From: Daphnia pulex
Taxonomy: Eukaryota > Arthropoda > Branchiopoda > Diplostraca > Daphniidae
Reading direction: 5' to 3'
NCBI RefSeq assembly: GCF_021134715.1
Contig: NC_060022.1
Span: forward strand, 5,001-69,000
DNA: 64,000 nucleotides
The notes under the pieces: model-generated
What the model saw: only the letters and a program-made list of their open reading frames with translations
The model's database searches: none
What the model was told of the DNA's origin: nothing
Translations under genes and position numbers: made by a program
In this document: piece after piece, positions 22,903 to 34,900 of the stretch
Numbering within the stretch: the first letter of the stretch is position 1
Layout of the letters: the number at the start of each line of letters is the position of its first letter

Positions 22903-24885
22903 ATGGAATCTCTCAGCAGCTCTGCATCCGGCATTTTGGTATGTTAAAAATTTAATTCCTTTCATTTTAATTGTTGTGTGTGTGTTTCTTGATAAAAGAA
23001 ACTAAAAAGAAATCTTTTTTGAAATTATTTACAGTCTCCAGCAGCCACATTGTCGATGGAGGTGAGTTATCCTTACCATTCGCATCTCATCGGTAGATCT
23101 GGGCAAAATGTGAACCGCGTGATGGACGAGTCAGGGACTCGTATTCATTTCCCTGATCGTAATCGCATTGTCGGAGAGTACAAGTGCAACAACGTTATCA
23201 TTCGTGGACCCATGGCTAACATCGAACAAGCTCGGACTCGCATTCGGGTGAGTCATCCATCCACCGCACCAGTCGGCCATTTTGATTTGCCATTGTCTTG
23301 AAAACATGTTCTTCTCGTATGTGTAGATGGATATTCCCGTCGAGATTATTATCGATTGCAGCAATGAACGGATTGCATCCATCGGCCAAGTGTCCCTAGA
23401 AAGTTTCTTCTCCACCACTTATGACGTCCTGTTGCGTTTCTACCCGAAAATTGACGGTCTAAACTGTCAGGTGAACATCCGTGGCCAACACCATCGCATT
23501 CAACGTCTCAAAGAAGCAGTGACATTTTTTGGTCGAATGACACAGACCCAATTGGTACCCAAAAAAACAAAAAGTTGTAACGTTATTTCCATTAAATAAT
23601 CCGATTAATGGCAGGAATCGATGGGGATGAAAATCGAAACGTCGTTTGATCACGTGTGGCTTATTCACGACCACATTGACAAAATCGCTGCCGAAACCGG
23701 AACCGGAATTCGAATCCCGGATATTTCCAACTTGAAGGAGATGCCGAAAAAGTATTGCATCTGGATCCGTGGCCCTAGTGTCGATTCTGTTTACACCGCC
23801 AGTACGTTTCTCACTGTAAGTCATTTTCAATCTTTTCTTAAATTGTTGCAACATTTTTCTGAGCGATTTTCTACTGGTTGGGTAGGGACTTTTGCCGATG
23901 CAATTGATGGTCCAATTATCGTCGGATCGTATCAATCCTTGCCTCCTGACGGAAGCTCAAGAAATGGATGTTTTGTTTCACGTCGAACGTTCCGCCTTGG
24001 GTTCCCTACTGACTGTCCGACTCACTTCGTACGAATTGAATGCACGTAAGTCATGCCAATACATTTTAATTAATTGTAAATAAAAGGGCTTTTTTCATTA
24101 GGTAATTTGTACGAGATGTTGAGACGCTGCCTAGATCTGCCCGTCAGTCACGCTGTCGTGCCAAATTTGCCTCCCATTTGGTTGCATCGTGCAGATTTGG
24201 TTCGCAATACCTTCCGTAAATTTGCCAACTAATTTCTTTAACTTAAATTGGTCTTAATTATTAATTGTATCTTCTAGTTCCGACTACAAAGAAACTGTTA
24301 CAAGAGTTGTCATTTGTACAAGTCCAGCGTGGCACCAGTCCTCCTCTGCAGCTGAACGGAATCGTAGTGGGAACTCCGCAATCGCCAATCAGCACCGCAG
24401 ATTGCAGCCTCTCTTCCGCAAGCGTCTCTTCACCTTGTGAGTGTTTTTCCTTTAATAAGTTATTTGTCTTGGAATTTGTTTATTCACGATTTCACCTGGC
24501 AGGTGCTTCGAACGAGTCGTGCATTCCCGCATCGCTAACAGCCGCAAGATTCGACCCGAACTCGTCGCGTCATCTCTCCGACTTTTTGGGGACTGTCGGT
24601 TTATCTCACTACTCGGGTAAGAAATTGAATTTTCATTCTTTTGAATTGAATAATTGCATTTCTCATTTTGTATTGTTTTACAGATCTCTTTTTGAGAAAT
24701 GAAATCGACATGGCGATGTTTACAACTCTAAAGGATGAGGACCTCATCAGCATCGGCGTCACTTCGTTCGGGGCTCGCAAAATATTGCTCAATGCCATTC
24801 AGGGTAAGTTGTATTTCATCTTCCCTAAATGAATCAAAATTAATTTACAGGTTTTATTCGATTTGTTTTAGAATTGCGCATGTAA
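22903..24885 (+). CDS. Bicaudal-C-like RNA-binding protein, short form (KH + SAM)
   Basis: Ten exons: 22903-22938, 23035-23247, 23327-23554, 23615-23815, 23886-24045, 24102-24215, 24278-24436, 24503-24616, 24684-24803, 24872-24885; 452 residues. Bicaudal-C proteins bind mRNAs through KH domains and polymerise through a SAM domain to silence translation. Here a KH domain (about 20-83) has an intact GXXG loop, GRSG at 32-35, in SHLIGRSGQN. A KH-like segment follows (84-158). The third (about 160-227) has lost the loop: HDHI at 177-180. A SAM domain (394-448, with LISIGVTSFGARKIL) ends the protein. The usual length is about 900 residues: the first KH and the long Ser/Gly-rich linker are missing. 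It is probably a fast-evolving paralogue rather than the main Bicaudal-C. All splice phases agree. Confidence 0.9.
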
Positions 24886-25247
24886 TCGGAATCGTTTGCT
24901 TTGCGGAAACCAGGATTTTAGCTGAAATATCTTTTTTTAAATTAATATTTTAACTCAGAAGACACACGTAATCCCATTTCATTGATTCAATCTTCTTCTC
25001 CCCCCTTACTCTGACCCAGGACTTTCATTCGACCCTTCCTGTCGGACTCCTTCTGCTCGTTTCTCACTTTTGATCGTCCTGTATTGATTTCTTAACATTT
25101 GAACTGCTGAACATCGCATCCGCCATTGTAAATTGACATTTATTGAAAATCTTCATTACACGACTGACCCTGTTGTGTAATCTTTCACTTGCCAAACCTC
25201 TCCCGGCCCAACTTACTAAGCGCCATTTTAAAAAGATGAAAGTTCCA

Positions 25248-25281
25248 GAACTCCAATTTTTAAAAATTATTGGAGTTCTAC
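25248..25281. repeat. Short palindrome containing the GGAGTTCTA motif
   Basis: AGAACTCCAATTTTT and its near-complement AAATTATTGGAGTTCT face each other. The right arm continues into CTGACTGTCGG, linking it to the motif cluster at 12971-13169. TAGATGGCGATGG lies nearby at 25328. Confidence 0.6.
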
Positions 25282-25594
25282 TGACTGTCGGGTATTTTTA
25301 ATCCGCCGCAGTTGTAAATGTGAATCATAGATGGCGATGGAACTTGTATTTCGTCTGCTGAAAAAAGAGAATGTCTGCAATTGTCAACCTACGTGTTTCA
25401 ATGGTATTCACTAATTTCAGCAGTTTGTGTCAACTAGACCCATTTCTCATTATCCCACATCATTTCGCAAAAATTAAGAAATTTAAAAAGTCGACGGTAA
25501 CTTTCATCTTTTCAAACTTAGTGTCATTAGATTGTTTACACGAGAATGGCATGTGCTGTAAGAATGTAACCGGCTTTCTGTTAAAATTTATTAG

Positions 25595-25710
25595 GAATTC
25601 CGTTCGCTGGATCTGAGTCCCAACAAGTCGTTGAATATGAGATCATACAGACGCAAAGTATACAAGAGAGCAGCAGTACATCCTCCATGTTCCAACAAAA
25701 TGCCAACTGA
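25595..25710 (+). CDS. Possible alternative last exon (of the BICC-like gene)
   Basis: An acceptor TTATTAG is followed by an open frame GIPFAGSESQQVVEYEIIQ... of 38 codons ending in TGA, with AATAAA at 25929. Its phase fits the phase-1 donor at 24804 of the BICC-like gene, so it could replace the terminal four-residue exon. The 790-bp intron would be long for this locus. Chance or an unrelated gene remains possible. Confidence 0.25.
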
Positions 25711-25928
25711 TCAAGACTGGCCCTCAGTTAGGCCAGTTGCCAGGTTTTTCCATCCAGCTCGTGTCCTGCTGCCCTTGCATCAGGGCTGGGTTGTTCCGGG
25801 GCAACACCACCCGGTAAATTTGCCAATGCAGAGTTGATGAAGATCCCCAACTTTCTTCACTCGACACCACCCACTATTGAGAGACAATGCCAAGCATTGA
25901 AAAGTGAGAACAGTGTAATAGATATTTT

Positions 25929-25934
25929 AATAAA
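25929..25934 (+). terminator. Poly(A) signal AATAAA
   Basis: AATAAA in AT-rich context, 219 bp after the stop of the possible terminal exon at 25595-25710. Whether any transcript uses it is unknown. Confidence 0.3.
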
Positions 25935-26894
25935 GCTTTAACCATTATTTGTTTGTAGAATTCTGCATAGAATGCCGTAAGAGTTGGATATCAAGGAAAA
26001 GATTGAAAATCATTTACCCATCACAATCACAACAAGTGATTACCTCAATTCCTTCCCCTCATTGAGTGATGCCGAGCCAGAATTGTAACACTTCAGGTCT
26101 GAAAAGAAGAAAACAAAACCGCATTTTGATTTCCTGTTATAAGTAACTCTTTTTTTTCTTTTCTCCCCTCATGTAGGTGAAATTGAGCTCTTTGAAATTG
26201 GGCAACCATGCCAAGGATAAATTCCTCTTTTTCCTGTACCGGCTGTATGTTTTGTAAGAAACACTTCAGAACTATTCAGGTAAACATGTTCAACTTTCTA
26301 ACTGTGAGACTACAGACTTAGTTAGTCTGTGACTATCTCTTAACTTATTTGTTGTTGAATTTTAAGTTGTCTACCTGTAAAGGCTTGCTAGCTGTAGGTT
26401 CTTTTGCAACTTTTATTCTGAAAGATTTGTGTTTGCATAGTTTACTACAACTTATGTCATTTTTGTTTTTGTAATTTAAGACATTGTTTCCTTGATAGTT
26501 GATAGTAATTGAGTTTTTTTTTAGATTATCAGTCTGGTAAAAGTATGAGCTTCTTTGTTGCCACCCAACGTACACATGGATTTGATGCAGCCAGCTGAGG
26601 GCTTTAACTCTTGTAAGTAACATAAAATGACATTTATTTATCTAGATTAATTCATTTCGTTTTGGTTATAGGTTTAGTGTTTTATGTTCGCGTAGTTGCT
26701 GTCCGATCACGTTGTTGAAGCCTATGCTGGTGAAAGATCTTTCTACGTCAAGTTCAACTGGTGCTGGTGCTGATGTTGTGTTACCAAAGTTGCATCATAT
26801 TTTGTTAAATTGTCATCGTGACTATTGCAGTTTACCGGTTATAAGTTCAGAAGCAACAAAAACAAATATGGGATGTTCATGTCAAACAAATAAT
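25935..26894. other. Intergenic, no supported gene
   Basis: AT-rich, short open frames only, no recognised repeat, RNA gene or domain. Confidence 0.4.
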
Positions 26895-27140
26895 AAACAT
26901 GTTTTTTGGGGTAGGGAAAGGAAAGTGGTGGATGTTGGAGGGGGTAGGGAGGATATTTCAAGTTTGGATAAAAATTCAGTTAATCTATAACCCTACAAAC
27001 GTATCCCCACCAATTAATCTCCAAACCCCATAAACATATACCTTCCAATTCTTCAAACCCCGAAAACATACACTAACCAACCCTTAAATCCATACCATAC
27101 CCTTAACCCTATAAACCAATGTTAAACCTTAACCATGTAA
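26895..27140. other. Abrupt strand-composition switch (G-rich then C-rich)
   Basis: 26895-26965 is G-rich and nearly free of C on the plus strand, including GGGGTAGGG and GGGGGTAGGG 33 bp apart (potential G-quadruplex with one long loop). 26988-27136 is the opposite: C-rich with only about three G, including TTAACCC and AACCTTAACC runs resembling degenerate telomere repeats. No ORF. Confidence 0.55.
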
Positions 27141-27248
27141 TATCTGTAATAAAAAAAAGAAAAACATTACATGAACCAATTTTTATTTCTCTTTAAAAAT
27201 GTTCAAAAAATTCAATAAACAGAGCGTCCGGTTCAAGACGGTTTACTA

Positions 27249-27692
27249 CTGCACGAGTTTAAACGCAACCCGCCACCACCGCTGCGGCAATGAGACAAAA
27301 AGCGATGGTCTATTTGTGCGGAAATCTGCGTCAGTCAGGTTACAAATTTTTCAAACTCATCACTTCTGTCGAATTTTGCATCTAATCTATTGGTGCAAAT
27401 AGCGATCCTATGTGATTGGTAGTTAAGAAGATGGTTGTTTAAAAAACAAACAATGGTGAGTGTTTTTGGCTACACAGAACACCCCATTGTTTGTTTTTTA
27501 AACAACAATTTTCTTAACTACCAAACACATGATGGAATCGCGATTTGCACTAATAGACTAGATGCAAAATTTTACGCGAGTTGTTGAATTAGAAAAATTT
27601 GTAACTTGACTGACGGAGATTTGCGCAAATAATAAACCATGGCTTTTTGTTTCATTGGGTAGTGGGTTGCTTTGTTTAACTCGCACATGCTG
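27249..27692. mobile_element. Foldback / MITE-like element, about 444 bp
   Basis: Two inverted arms of about 209 bp (27249-27457 and 27484-27692), roughly 75-80% similar by eye, separated by a 26-bp spacer. The innermost 20 bp (GTTTAAAAAACAAACAATG and complement) are nearly perfect. No coding capacity. It is a non-autonomous inverted-repeat transposon, or a long hairpin able to give double-stranded RNA. No target duplication was identified with confidence. Confidence 0.75.
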
Positions 27693-27711
27693 TTATAGGA
27701 CATGTCTACGG

Positions 27712-27877
27712 CCCCCAGAGATATTTATCTGGACCGAGAAGAAGAGAGAAGTACGAGGCAAGTTTTACTGAGGAGATGTAGTCATACTAGGCTTCCGGGT
27801 TAGACTCATGAGTCATGACCCTCCAAAAGTTTTCATCGGATCATGGGCCTTCCAAGTCCCCGTTCGACCAGAGCCCT
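27712..27877 (+). repeat. Dispersed repeat, copy 1
   Basis: A 165-bp segment beginning GCCCCCAGAGATATTTATCTGGACC and ending CCTTCCAAGTCCCCGTTCGA, similar along its whole length to 30577-30740. It sits immediately right of the foldback element. Confidence 0.6.
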
Positions 27878-29110
27878 CCCCTCCTCCTGGTTTCACAGCG
27901 GGTGAGTGACCACCGGCGGGCGTTGGTTAGTGGTTAGTTAGGGAAACGGGGCCACAGAAAAGAAGGGAGCCCAGATATGCACTTGTAATTGAATCTATCG
28001 TTTAAACAATTTATCAGTCTTGAATTGCAGCATTCTCTCGTCGGTTTTTCACCTTGGTTAAAGGCCATGGCAAGTAGCGAAGGATTACCCTGTAGCAGAA
28101 TGAACATTAATTTGGATGTCAATAATATTCAAACAAGATTGTAGCGACAGAATAAGCAATACCTCAAATAAAGATGGCCAGCTTAAGAAAGTAAAAAGGG
28201 AGATTCAAGGGTAGCAGTCAACAGGGTAGTAAACAAGGAACCTTGTTGACTTTCTTGAAAGGACTTCTCATAAAGTCTGCCATGCAAATTTAGAAACCTG
28301 GAGTTTAGAACCTGTAAATAAAAAAATAAAAATAAGTCAGCTTGTTTAAAATTTGTGTCATCAATGTGCTTGACGTCTTTAATCTAAAAGAATAAACAGT
28401 TATCAGGAGTATACACTCAAAAGCGTCTCTTAAACATTAGATAGACGTGACTACGTGGAGATCAATATTTTAAATACATTTTAGACTGCAACGTAAAAGT
28501 TTCAGTGATGTGATAAGTAAACTTACAAATGAAACCACCAATCAGTTATCCAATCTTCTCTTGAGAAGATGAAATCAGAGATTTTCCTATTCTGGGCTTG
28601 GTGATCTAGCAATTCCAATACAATTATGACTCCTAATAGAAGACAAGAAGAGTATATGTTTCAGCAATACATGAAATGGATAAAGCTAGTGTTGGTTATT
28701 ACCTGTATCATTTCGATGGAACATTCAGTAGAATACAATGATTCTGAACAAAACATATGACGGTAGACTGCACGACGGCCACGACCTTTCACATTTCCTC
28801 CTATAAGTTGATGAGAAACATTAAGGTTATCCAACATGTACACGGAATAGAACACATCACCGACAAGTTAGAGAAGAAATCACTCGAATTTACCTATGAA
28901 TTCATTGGTAATTTCCGAAGAAAGGATAGCTTAACTTTTGACAGCAAACCGCCATTCCATAACTGACACAATCAACACGACAATTCACGCCATCTATTTG
29001 ACACATCTCAAAACTCAGTATTTGCAGGTGGTCTTAAGATACTCAAAAAACTTGAAAAGTCCATATTAGTTAGCTAAAACCTAGCATTCAATCCTTAGAA
29101 CTGTACAGAG
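27878..29110. other. Intergenic, no supported gene
   Basis: AT-rich between two inverted-repeat elements; longest open frame 69 codons with no recognisable domain; no RNA gene recognised. Confidence 0.4.
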
Positions 29111-29499
29111 AACAAAGCTCACTTGCTAGTTTAATGCAAATTTTCCGGAAGTATACCGGAAGTAAGCGATAGCGCCTTAACCATTGAGCTGCCGAACAAA
29201 TAATTCAAATATTCGTGATCTCCGTGAAATTTGGGGTCGATTAAATGTAATTTAAACGAAATCCAAAATTTGATCAAAATCGAGAATTTTCCTGGACTAT
29301 AGTTCAGGAAAATTCTCGAAACCGGAAGTACGCGTACGTAAAAAACAGAACATGAACTTTACCACAAATATTACGAGGATCACGAATATTTGGTTCTTTT
29401 GTACTTCAGATGAATATTTACTAAACTACTGACAGAAATGAGAAAACCGGAAGTAGAAAAAAAAAAAACATTATAAAAATCTAACAAGTGAGCTTTGTT
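29111..29499. mobile_element. MITE-like element with terminal inverted repeats
   Basis: Ends ACAAAGCTCACTTGCTAG (29112) and its complement CTAACAAGTGAGCTTTGT (29481), 389 bp apart. Internal blocks also face each other: ATTCGTGATCTCCG / CGAGGATCACGAAT, and CCGGAAGTA copies. The centre is a perfect 14-bp-arm hairpin (29281-29318, CGAGAATTTTCCTG / CAGGAAAATTCTCG, 10-nt loop). No ORF. Confidence 0.75.
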
Positions 29500-30576
29500 G
29501 CTGAAATAGAAACTGGCAGTTATCACTAAAAACTTCGTTAGTGGAAGCGAGAAACTTCTTCAGAGATGTGCAAAGTAAACGTAACTAAACTAAGCCTAAA
29601 CTAAAGCTTTTTAGCGTTAGAAAAAAAATGCCCGCTCTAGCTTGTTGACAACTTGACACTCAATTGAAAGAACAAACAATGGCAAATAACTTTGATACTC
29701 ACGTAATATTCTCACTTTCAAAATGTATCACCAATAGGCAAACAGGTAAAAAGCTACCACCGCAGCATCACAACAGACGAAATCCTCAAGGTGATAATGG
29801 ACGTCAGTCCAACTACTACAATGAGAGGCAGCTTGACATTCTTTTATGTGCCTTGTCTGTTAGTGATTCCAGATTGTTGACGAAATATCGTATCCCCTTT
29901 AGTATCACTTTTTAACTTTTAACTTTATTGATTTATTCCTGTCATTCTGCACTTTGCCTTACTTGTGATAAATCTTTCTTTTTCTCTGCAGGTTTCGATG
30001 GCCACTGATGATGTCCACTGTTAATGGAGATGCTGCCTAATGATGAGATGGTGAAAGGTGTACTTAAAGCTGTTGCTGCTGCTGTCCTTGGTGTCACAAT
30101 TCAATTTGTCGTTTGTTAATTTGTCTGTCATGTTAAATCTTTTCCATATCTGCCACTCTAATCTCATCCATGCAAAGTACACTGAGGCAACCTGATCTTA
30201 CATGATCTAGGAGTGATTCAATTGACAACTACGAGATAAAAAAACGTTCTGCTAAAACTTTCTTTCTATAATAACGAAATTTAATTAGTTGGAGCAGTAT
30301 ATGCTATGTAAATGAAAACAGAAAGATTCTGAAGGATGATGAAATATAAGTGTGGAAATTTAAGAAATAAATATAACACTTTATTTTAAAGATTTCGTAA
30401 AGAAAAAATAACTGTTTACGGTCTTTTTAACACTATTTTGTAAAAAAGTTTACCATCCTTCATCATACATATTTATATTTTACCCCTTTTAAATTAATTT
30501 TATTAATATGAAATGTTCAATTTTCCTTGCAAAGTTCCATCAATCAAGACAAGGGGAGACTGCCTTGATTGACTGT

Positions 30577-30740
30577 GCCCAAGGAGATTATCTGGACGAG
30601 GAAGGAGAGAGGAATGCGAGGCCAGTTTTGTTAGGGAGCGATAAGTCATAGTAAAGTACAAAAGTAGACTTCCAGGTAAGACTGATAATCCTCCAAAAGT
30701 TACATCAGATAATGCGCCTTCCAAGTTTCCGTTCGAGTAA
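30577..30740 (+). repeat. Dispersed repeat, copy 2
   Basis: Direct-orientation relative of 27712-27877: GCCCAAGGAGATTATCTGGACG at the left, CCTCCAAAAGTTACATCAGAT in the middle, CCTTCCAAGTTTCCGTTCGAG at the right. Small indels throughout. Confidence 0.6.
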
Positions 30741-31150
30741 TCATTTTACAAATTTTACGAATCAATAACAGTTAACATACTTCGGGACTTCTTCACAGGA
30801 TTACACCAGCAAGAAAGACTGCATGAAACACATCAATTTGATTTTATAATACGTTTCACCATCCAACTGCAAGAAAACCAACGGACAGCAAGGAAAGCTC
30901 AGACTTCACCAGGCTGTTAATCCTACTAGGAAAAACAATTACTATCAGCAAACAGTCAGTGACAAAACATAATGACAGAAGATGTAAGTTAAAATATACA
31001 ATCTTCAGAATTACTTTTTAAAGGAATTACAGTTGGCAAGTTTTCCCCATGTAAACTAGACTGAAATTTCTAAAACAGATGAGCAAAGAACTGGTCATCA
31101 ACTAACAATATCTGTAGCATTCAGGTTAGAAAGATGGTCAGCATAATTAC
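30741..31150. other. Intergenic, no supported gene
   Basis: AT-rich sequence with no open frame, repeat or RNA gene recognised. Confidence 0.35.
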
Positions 31151-31990
31151 TTTCATTCTAAGTCCAGTTTGCAGTTGGTGTTGCGGTAATTGTTCTTGTG
31201 TGACCATTACATAAAATCGTTACCGTATCAACGCCACTCTTCTTTAACATTTCTTCAGTTTCCATTTTGTCTGTCTTTGTTTTAATTGCATCAACAGACA
31301 GGTTCTTATCAGGCTCCAGTCTTCTTCTTTCTCAACTTTGACGAGTGACGACCAAACTTCTTCGTCAAATTCCAAACAGGACTGGTTGTTGCTAAAAAAT
31401 GTATCAGATTATTAATTTATTTCAGGCAAAATGGGCTATGGGCTGTTTAATCGTATGCACCTTGTCAACTGTATCGTGGAAGCCATTTGCCTCAGATTGA
31501 ATAGCTCTTGATAAAGTTTTAAAAAATTCCATCTTGGCAAGGAACTACATCTTCCATTACAGCAGACCAATACTTTTCTGGAATTCTTGCTTTTTCCGTT
31601 AAAACATTGTGGCAGTTTAGATGGGTAGATGTGGCTGGCACGGAATGTTCACATCAGGTTCAGGTTTGTTTTCTTCATGGCTGCTGAAAGTTGAATTTTC
31701 CTTCTTGCCCAATCTAAATTTAAAAAAAAAATGAACTGAAAGTGAAGAGATCAAGAAAAGAATGAATGAAAAGGATTATAATTAAGCAAGAAATACATGC
31801 ACATGTTCATTACTAGACTCATCTGGTTCACCCAGGATTCCCGGCAGTTATGCAGGCCATACAGAACATGAAATAGGGACAAGAGCTTAGTCTTGACTCT
31901 CCAGGTACAGCTTGTCGACAAACAAAATTGGCATTGATGGGGTATTCTTCAGTGACTTTTTCTTCAGTTGTGTACCTAAAAGGAAAAGTA
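31150..31990 (-). pseudogene. Possible decayed multi-exon gene, unrecognised
   Basis: On the minus strand, an exon-like segment ending at about 31840 (EEYPINANFVCRQAVPGESR ... ACITAGNP) is followed by a GTGAAC donor. A TTTAG-preceded segment near 31720 continues in the right phase (GLGKKENSTFSSHEENKPEP, then stop). Further right-to-left, coding-looking pieces appear in shifting frames (EKYWSAVMEDVVPC; AIQSEANGFHDTVDKVHTIK; LEFDEEVWSSLVKVEKEEDW; DAIKTKTDKMETEEMLKKSG) with stops between. Acidic, Lys/Glu-rich character without a recognisable domain. It may be a pseudogene or several small unannotated exons. Confidence 0.3.
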
Positions 31991-34900
31991 GACAAATTAT
32001 ATTTGAATTAATTAATTAATCTTCTAAATATCTGTTGATCAAATAAAAATCTACATGATAAAAATGTCTAACTATAAGTTGCACTTTCACCTGGTTAACA
32101 GAGCTTTCCATACTCATTCATTTGCAGTCACTCAATTCATTTAGCTGAAAAGAAGAAAAATAACAAAATTAAATCATAAACTAGAAATGCTTCAAATTAC
32201 TCATGAAAACTGTCGAACAAAACTTTTAGCAATTCCTTTTTTTTGATGAATTCTAACAAAACTTACCCAGCTTTACTAAATCAAGCTTACTAATTATTAT
32301 AGAATTCAAAACAACCAAAGAATTACCACAACCACAGCCATGAAACTAGTTTGATCATGCTCTGCCATTACCATGACCATGAGGTAAATGAAAACCTTTA
32401 CATCAATTGTTTTAGATCTAACTTTAATTCACCTTTACAATTTTGCTCATTTTCTGAACATAAACGAGGTTTTAAAATTAAATTCGTATCAACTGTTATG
32501 ATATGATCAATTTAAAAAGATTAGATTAAAATTGCATGTCCAATGGCTCCCATAGTCCAAACAATGAGCCAAAAGCAACTAGGCAAGTGTAGTAAGCACC
32601 AATCAAAAACAGAAGTAGCTATACATGCCTGCCCCCAAATCATTAATTTTTATGTTCGCTTGACTGGCAAACATGGCCGATGAACCAACCTGGCCATCTG
32701 TTGACAACTCTTGACACTACAACCCACCCGCACCGTAAGAAGGGAAAAAACAAAACAAACTTTGGTGGTAAATTCGTCGTTCGATAAAATTCAAGTACGT
32801 GACTTTGGCACGATCCGGCTCGGTCACGTTGCCTAGACTATTTTTAGTCGACAACTACTACACCCCCCCCCGTCTTAATCAAAATTGATGATAGTGGGCC
32901 CTGCAGCTCGGCTGCTTTTCCATGTACTACAGGAGACTGCGCAATTCAAATTCATCGACTATTTTTAAAATGAAGACTCGATCGAAAAAATAAAATGTCG
33001 ATAGGGCATGCACAGTGAAAAACTGTTGTGATATCTGATTGTCTTGATAACAAATTAAATTGGATGCCGCATCCAATTTTATTCATTCGATTCTTTTCCC
33101 GTATAGCTAAATTCGGATTATCTGATCGACGTTATAGTTTGGTCTTTTTTGGGAGGACGGGATCTCGGAAGTGATGGCCGATTTGACTCTCATCTGTTAA
33201 TACTGTTACGTATTGTCATGTGCGGTCGTCTAAACGACGGTACATAAAAACGCGCGCGTTATTGCCTCACATCCATCCGTAAAAGACCTCCCACGTTTCC
33301 AAATGCAATTGTGCAGCTATTGGCCAGGGTGGAGTATTAAAATGGAGAGTCTGCCCATAGATTCATACACATGCTGCCGGCTGCCGGCTGCTGTGGGTTG
33401 TGTGAATATAAACCAAATTAAGGGGGGTGACAGCATCGGCCATGAAAGAACCCAAGGGCGACATCAATCAATTGGCCAAACGGCTGTCTCCAAGTATCTT
33501 TAGTCTCTCTATGCTCTATATAGATGATGCCAATAATAAATGGCTCGTGTGTTTGGCTATGGTGAACGCGGCCGCCAAAACACCAACAATTTCCCACGAG
33601 GCCGTTATAATATAGACGCTGTGTGTCATCTATTATACATGTCGCTTCCGGTTTTCTGGGAAAAGGTCAATCCTGATAATAAGAATAACAATAATATCAA
33701 AGAAAAACTATGGCGACAAAGACAATCATGCGAATGGACTTATATCAGACTTTCTAAACATTATTGATGTTTGAGTGTGGGCTGCTGTTGATGCGGCGGC
33801 GGCCATATAACACTTTGTTATTAGACACACAGCACTCGCCCACTTTTTATAACGTGATCAATATGAGTAGTCTAGTCCAGTCTAGTAATATGTATCCATC
33901 AGCAGTAGGGGCTCTTTTTTGGTGCTCGTTCAACTTCCGGCTGCTCCTTCCGTGTCGGAATCAACCGGAAATGAATAATCAATACGTTGCTACTGTTGGC
34001 CCAAATATTATGTCTCTAATACCTAAGAATATCTATACACAGCGTAGAGCTAAATATTTAATTATAATAACAATAATACAAGATACGGTGTCTATAGTAC
34101 ATGTCTCCGCCATGCATAGTACGTGTGTCGAGAGCACTGCACTCGTGTGTTGCCATAATGATTGTGCATACGTAGAGCAGGAGGAGCTTTTTGATGTGAT
34201 TTCTCGATCCTTTTAGACCTTCAGTTGATCAATTCCCAGGCGCTTCCCTCATTTCCTCGAGTTGCCAGACCTTTGACATTCGTTTCCCCCCCTTCATCAG
34301 CATCCGGCAGGAGCAGAAATATTATGAGATAGAGAAATGTCTAATATAAATGGAGGCCTCAACATATCAAGGAAATAGCCGCCATATTTGCGGTCGATTC
34401 ACACGCAGTGTCGTGCGGGAGGAGCATCGGACGGCTGCGATGATGTCATGTCGATGATGGCCGTCGTCGTCTTTCTCGACATGATGTGTAGTTGTATACT
34501 ACTACTACACACAACATGTGTGAATGAGGCTGTATAAATATAGCAACGCCGCCTTATTTATCGATCGCTATATTGTTGTGTAACCAAAGCTCTTCAATTC
34601 TTGATCGACCAACTTTGGCCTGCCACTTCTCCTGTTCCTGTGCCCATATACACTTGGCTAAACAAAAAGTCGACAAAAAGATTCACCAGGCTTCAATTCT
34701 GATAGATGTAGACTTTTCTTTATTATTACGACGTTCGCAAAAATGATGTCCTACACTCGCCGTCCAATTGCATTAGCCAAAGTCGTGTAGCACGGGATGT
34801 TCTCATGGATGTTTCAAAGACGCAACTTTGACGTGGTCCTGTCCGATTTGAACTTTACGGGGAGAGAGACTGATGGACTTTTCATCCATAAATGGATTGG

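Noticed and set aside
23459-23935. 158-codon minus-strand ORF
   Set aside because: Antisense shadow of the BICC-like exons; no family features.
26712-26990. 92-codon plus-strand ORF
   Set aside because: Lies over the skewed G-rich tract; composition-driven, no domain.
29160-29200. tRNA-like GGCAGCTCAATGGTTAAGG on the minus strand
   Set aside because: Resembles an A box but no B box follows; part of the MITE.
33764-34216. 150-codon ORF
   Set aside because: No recognisable domain, irregular composition, no splice context.
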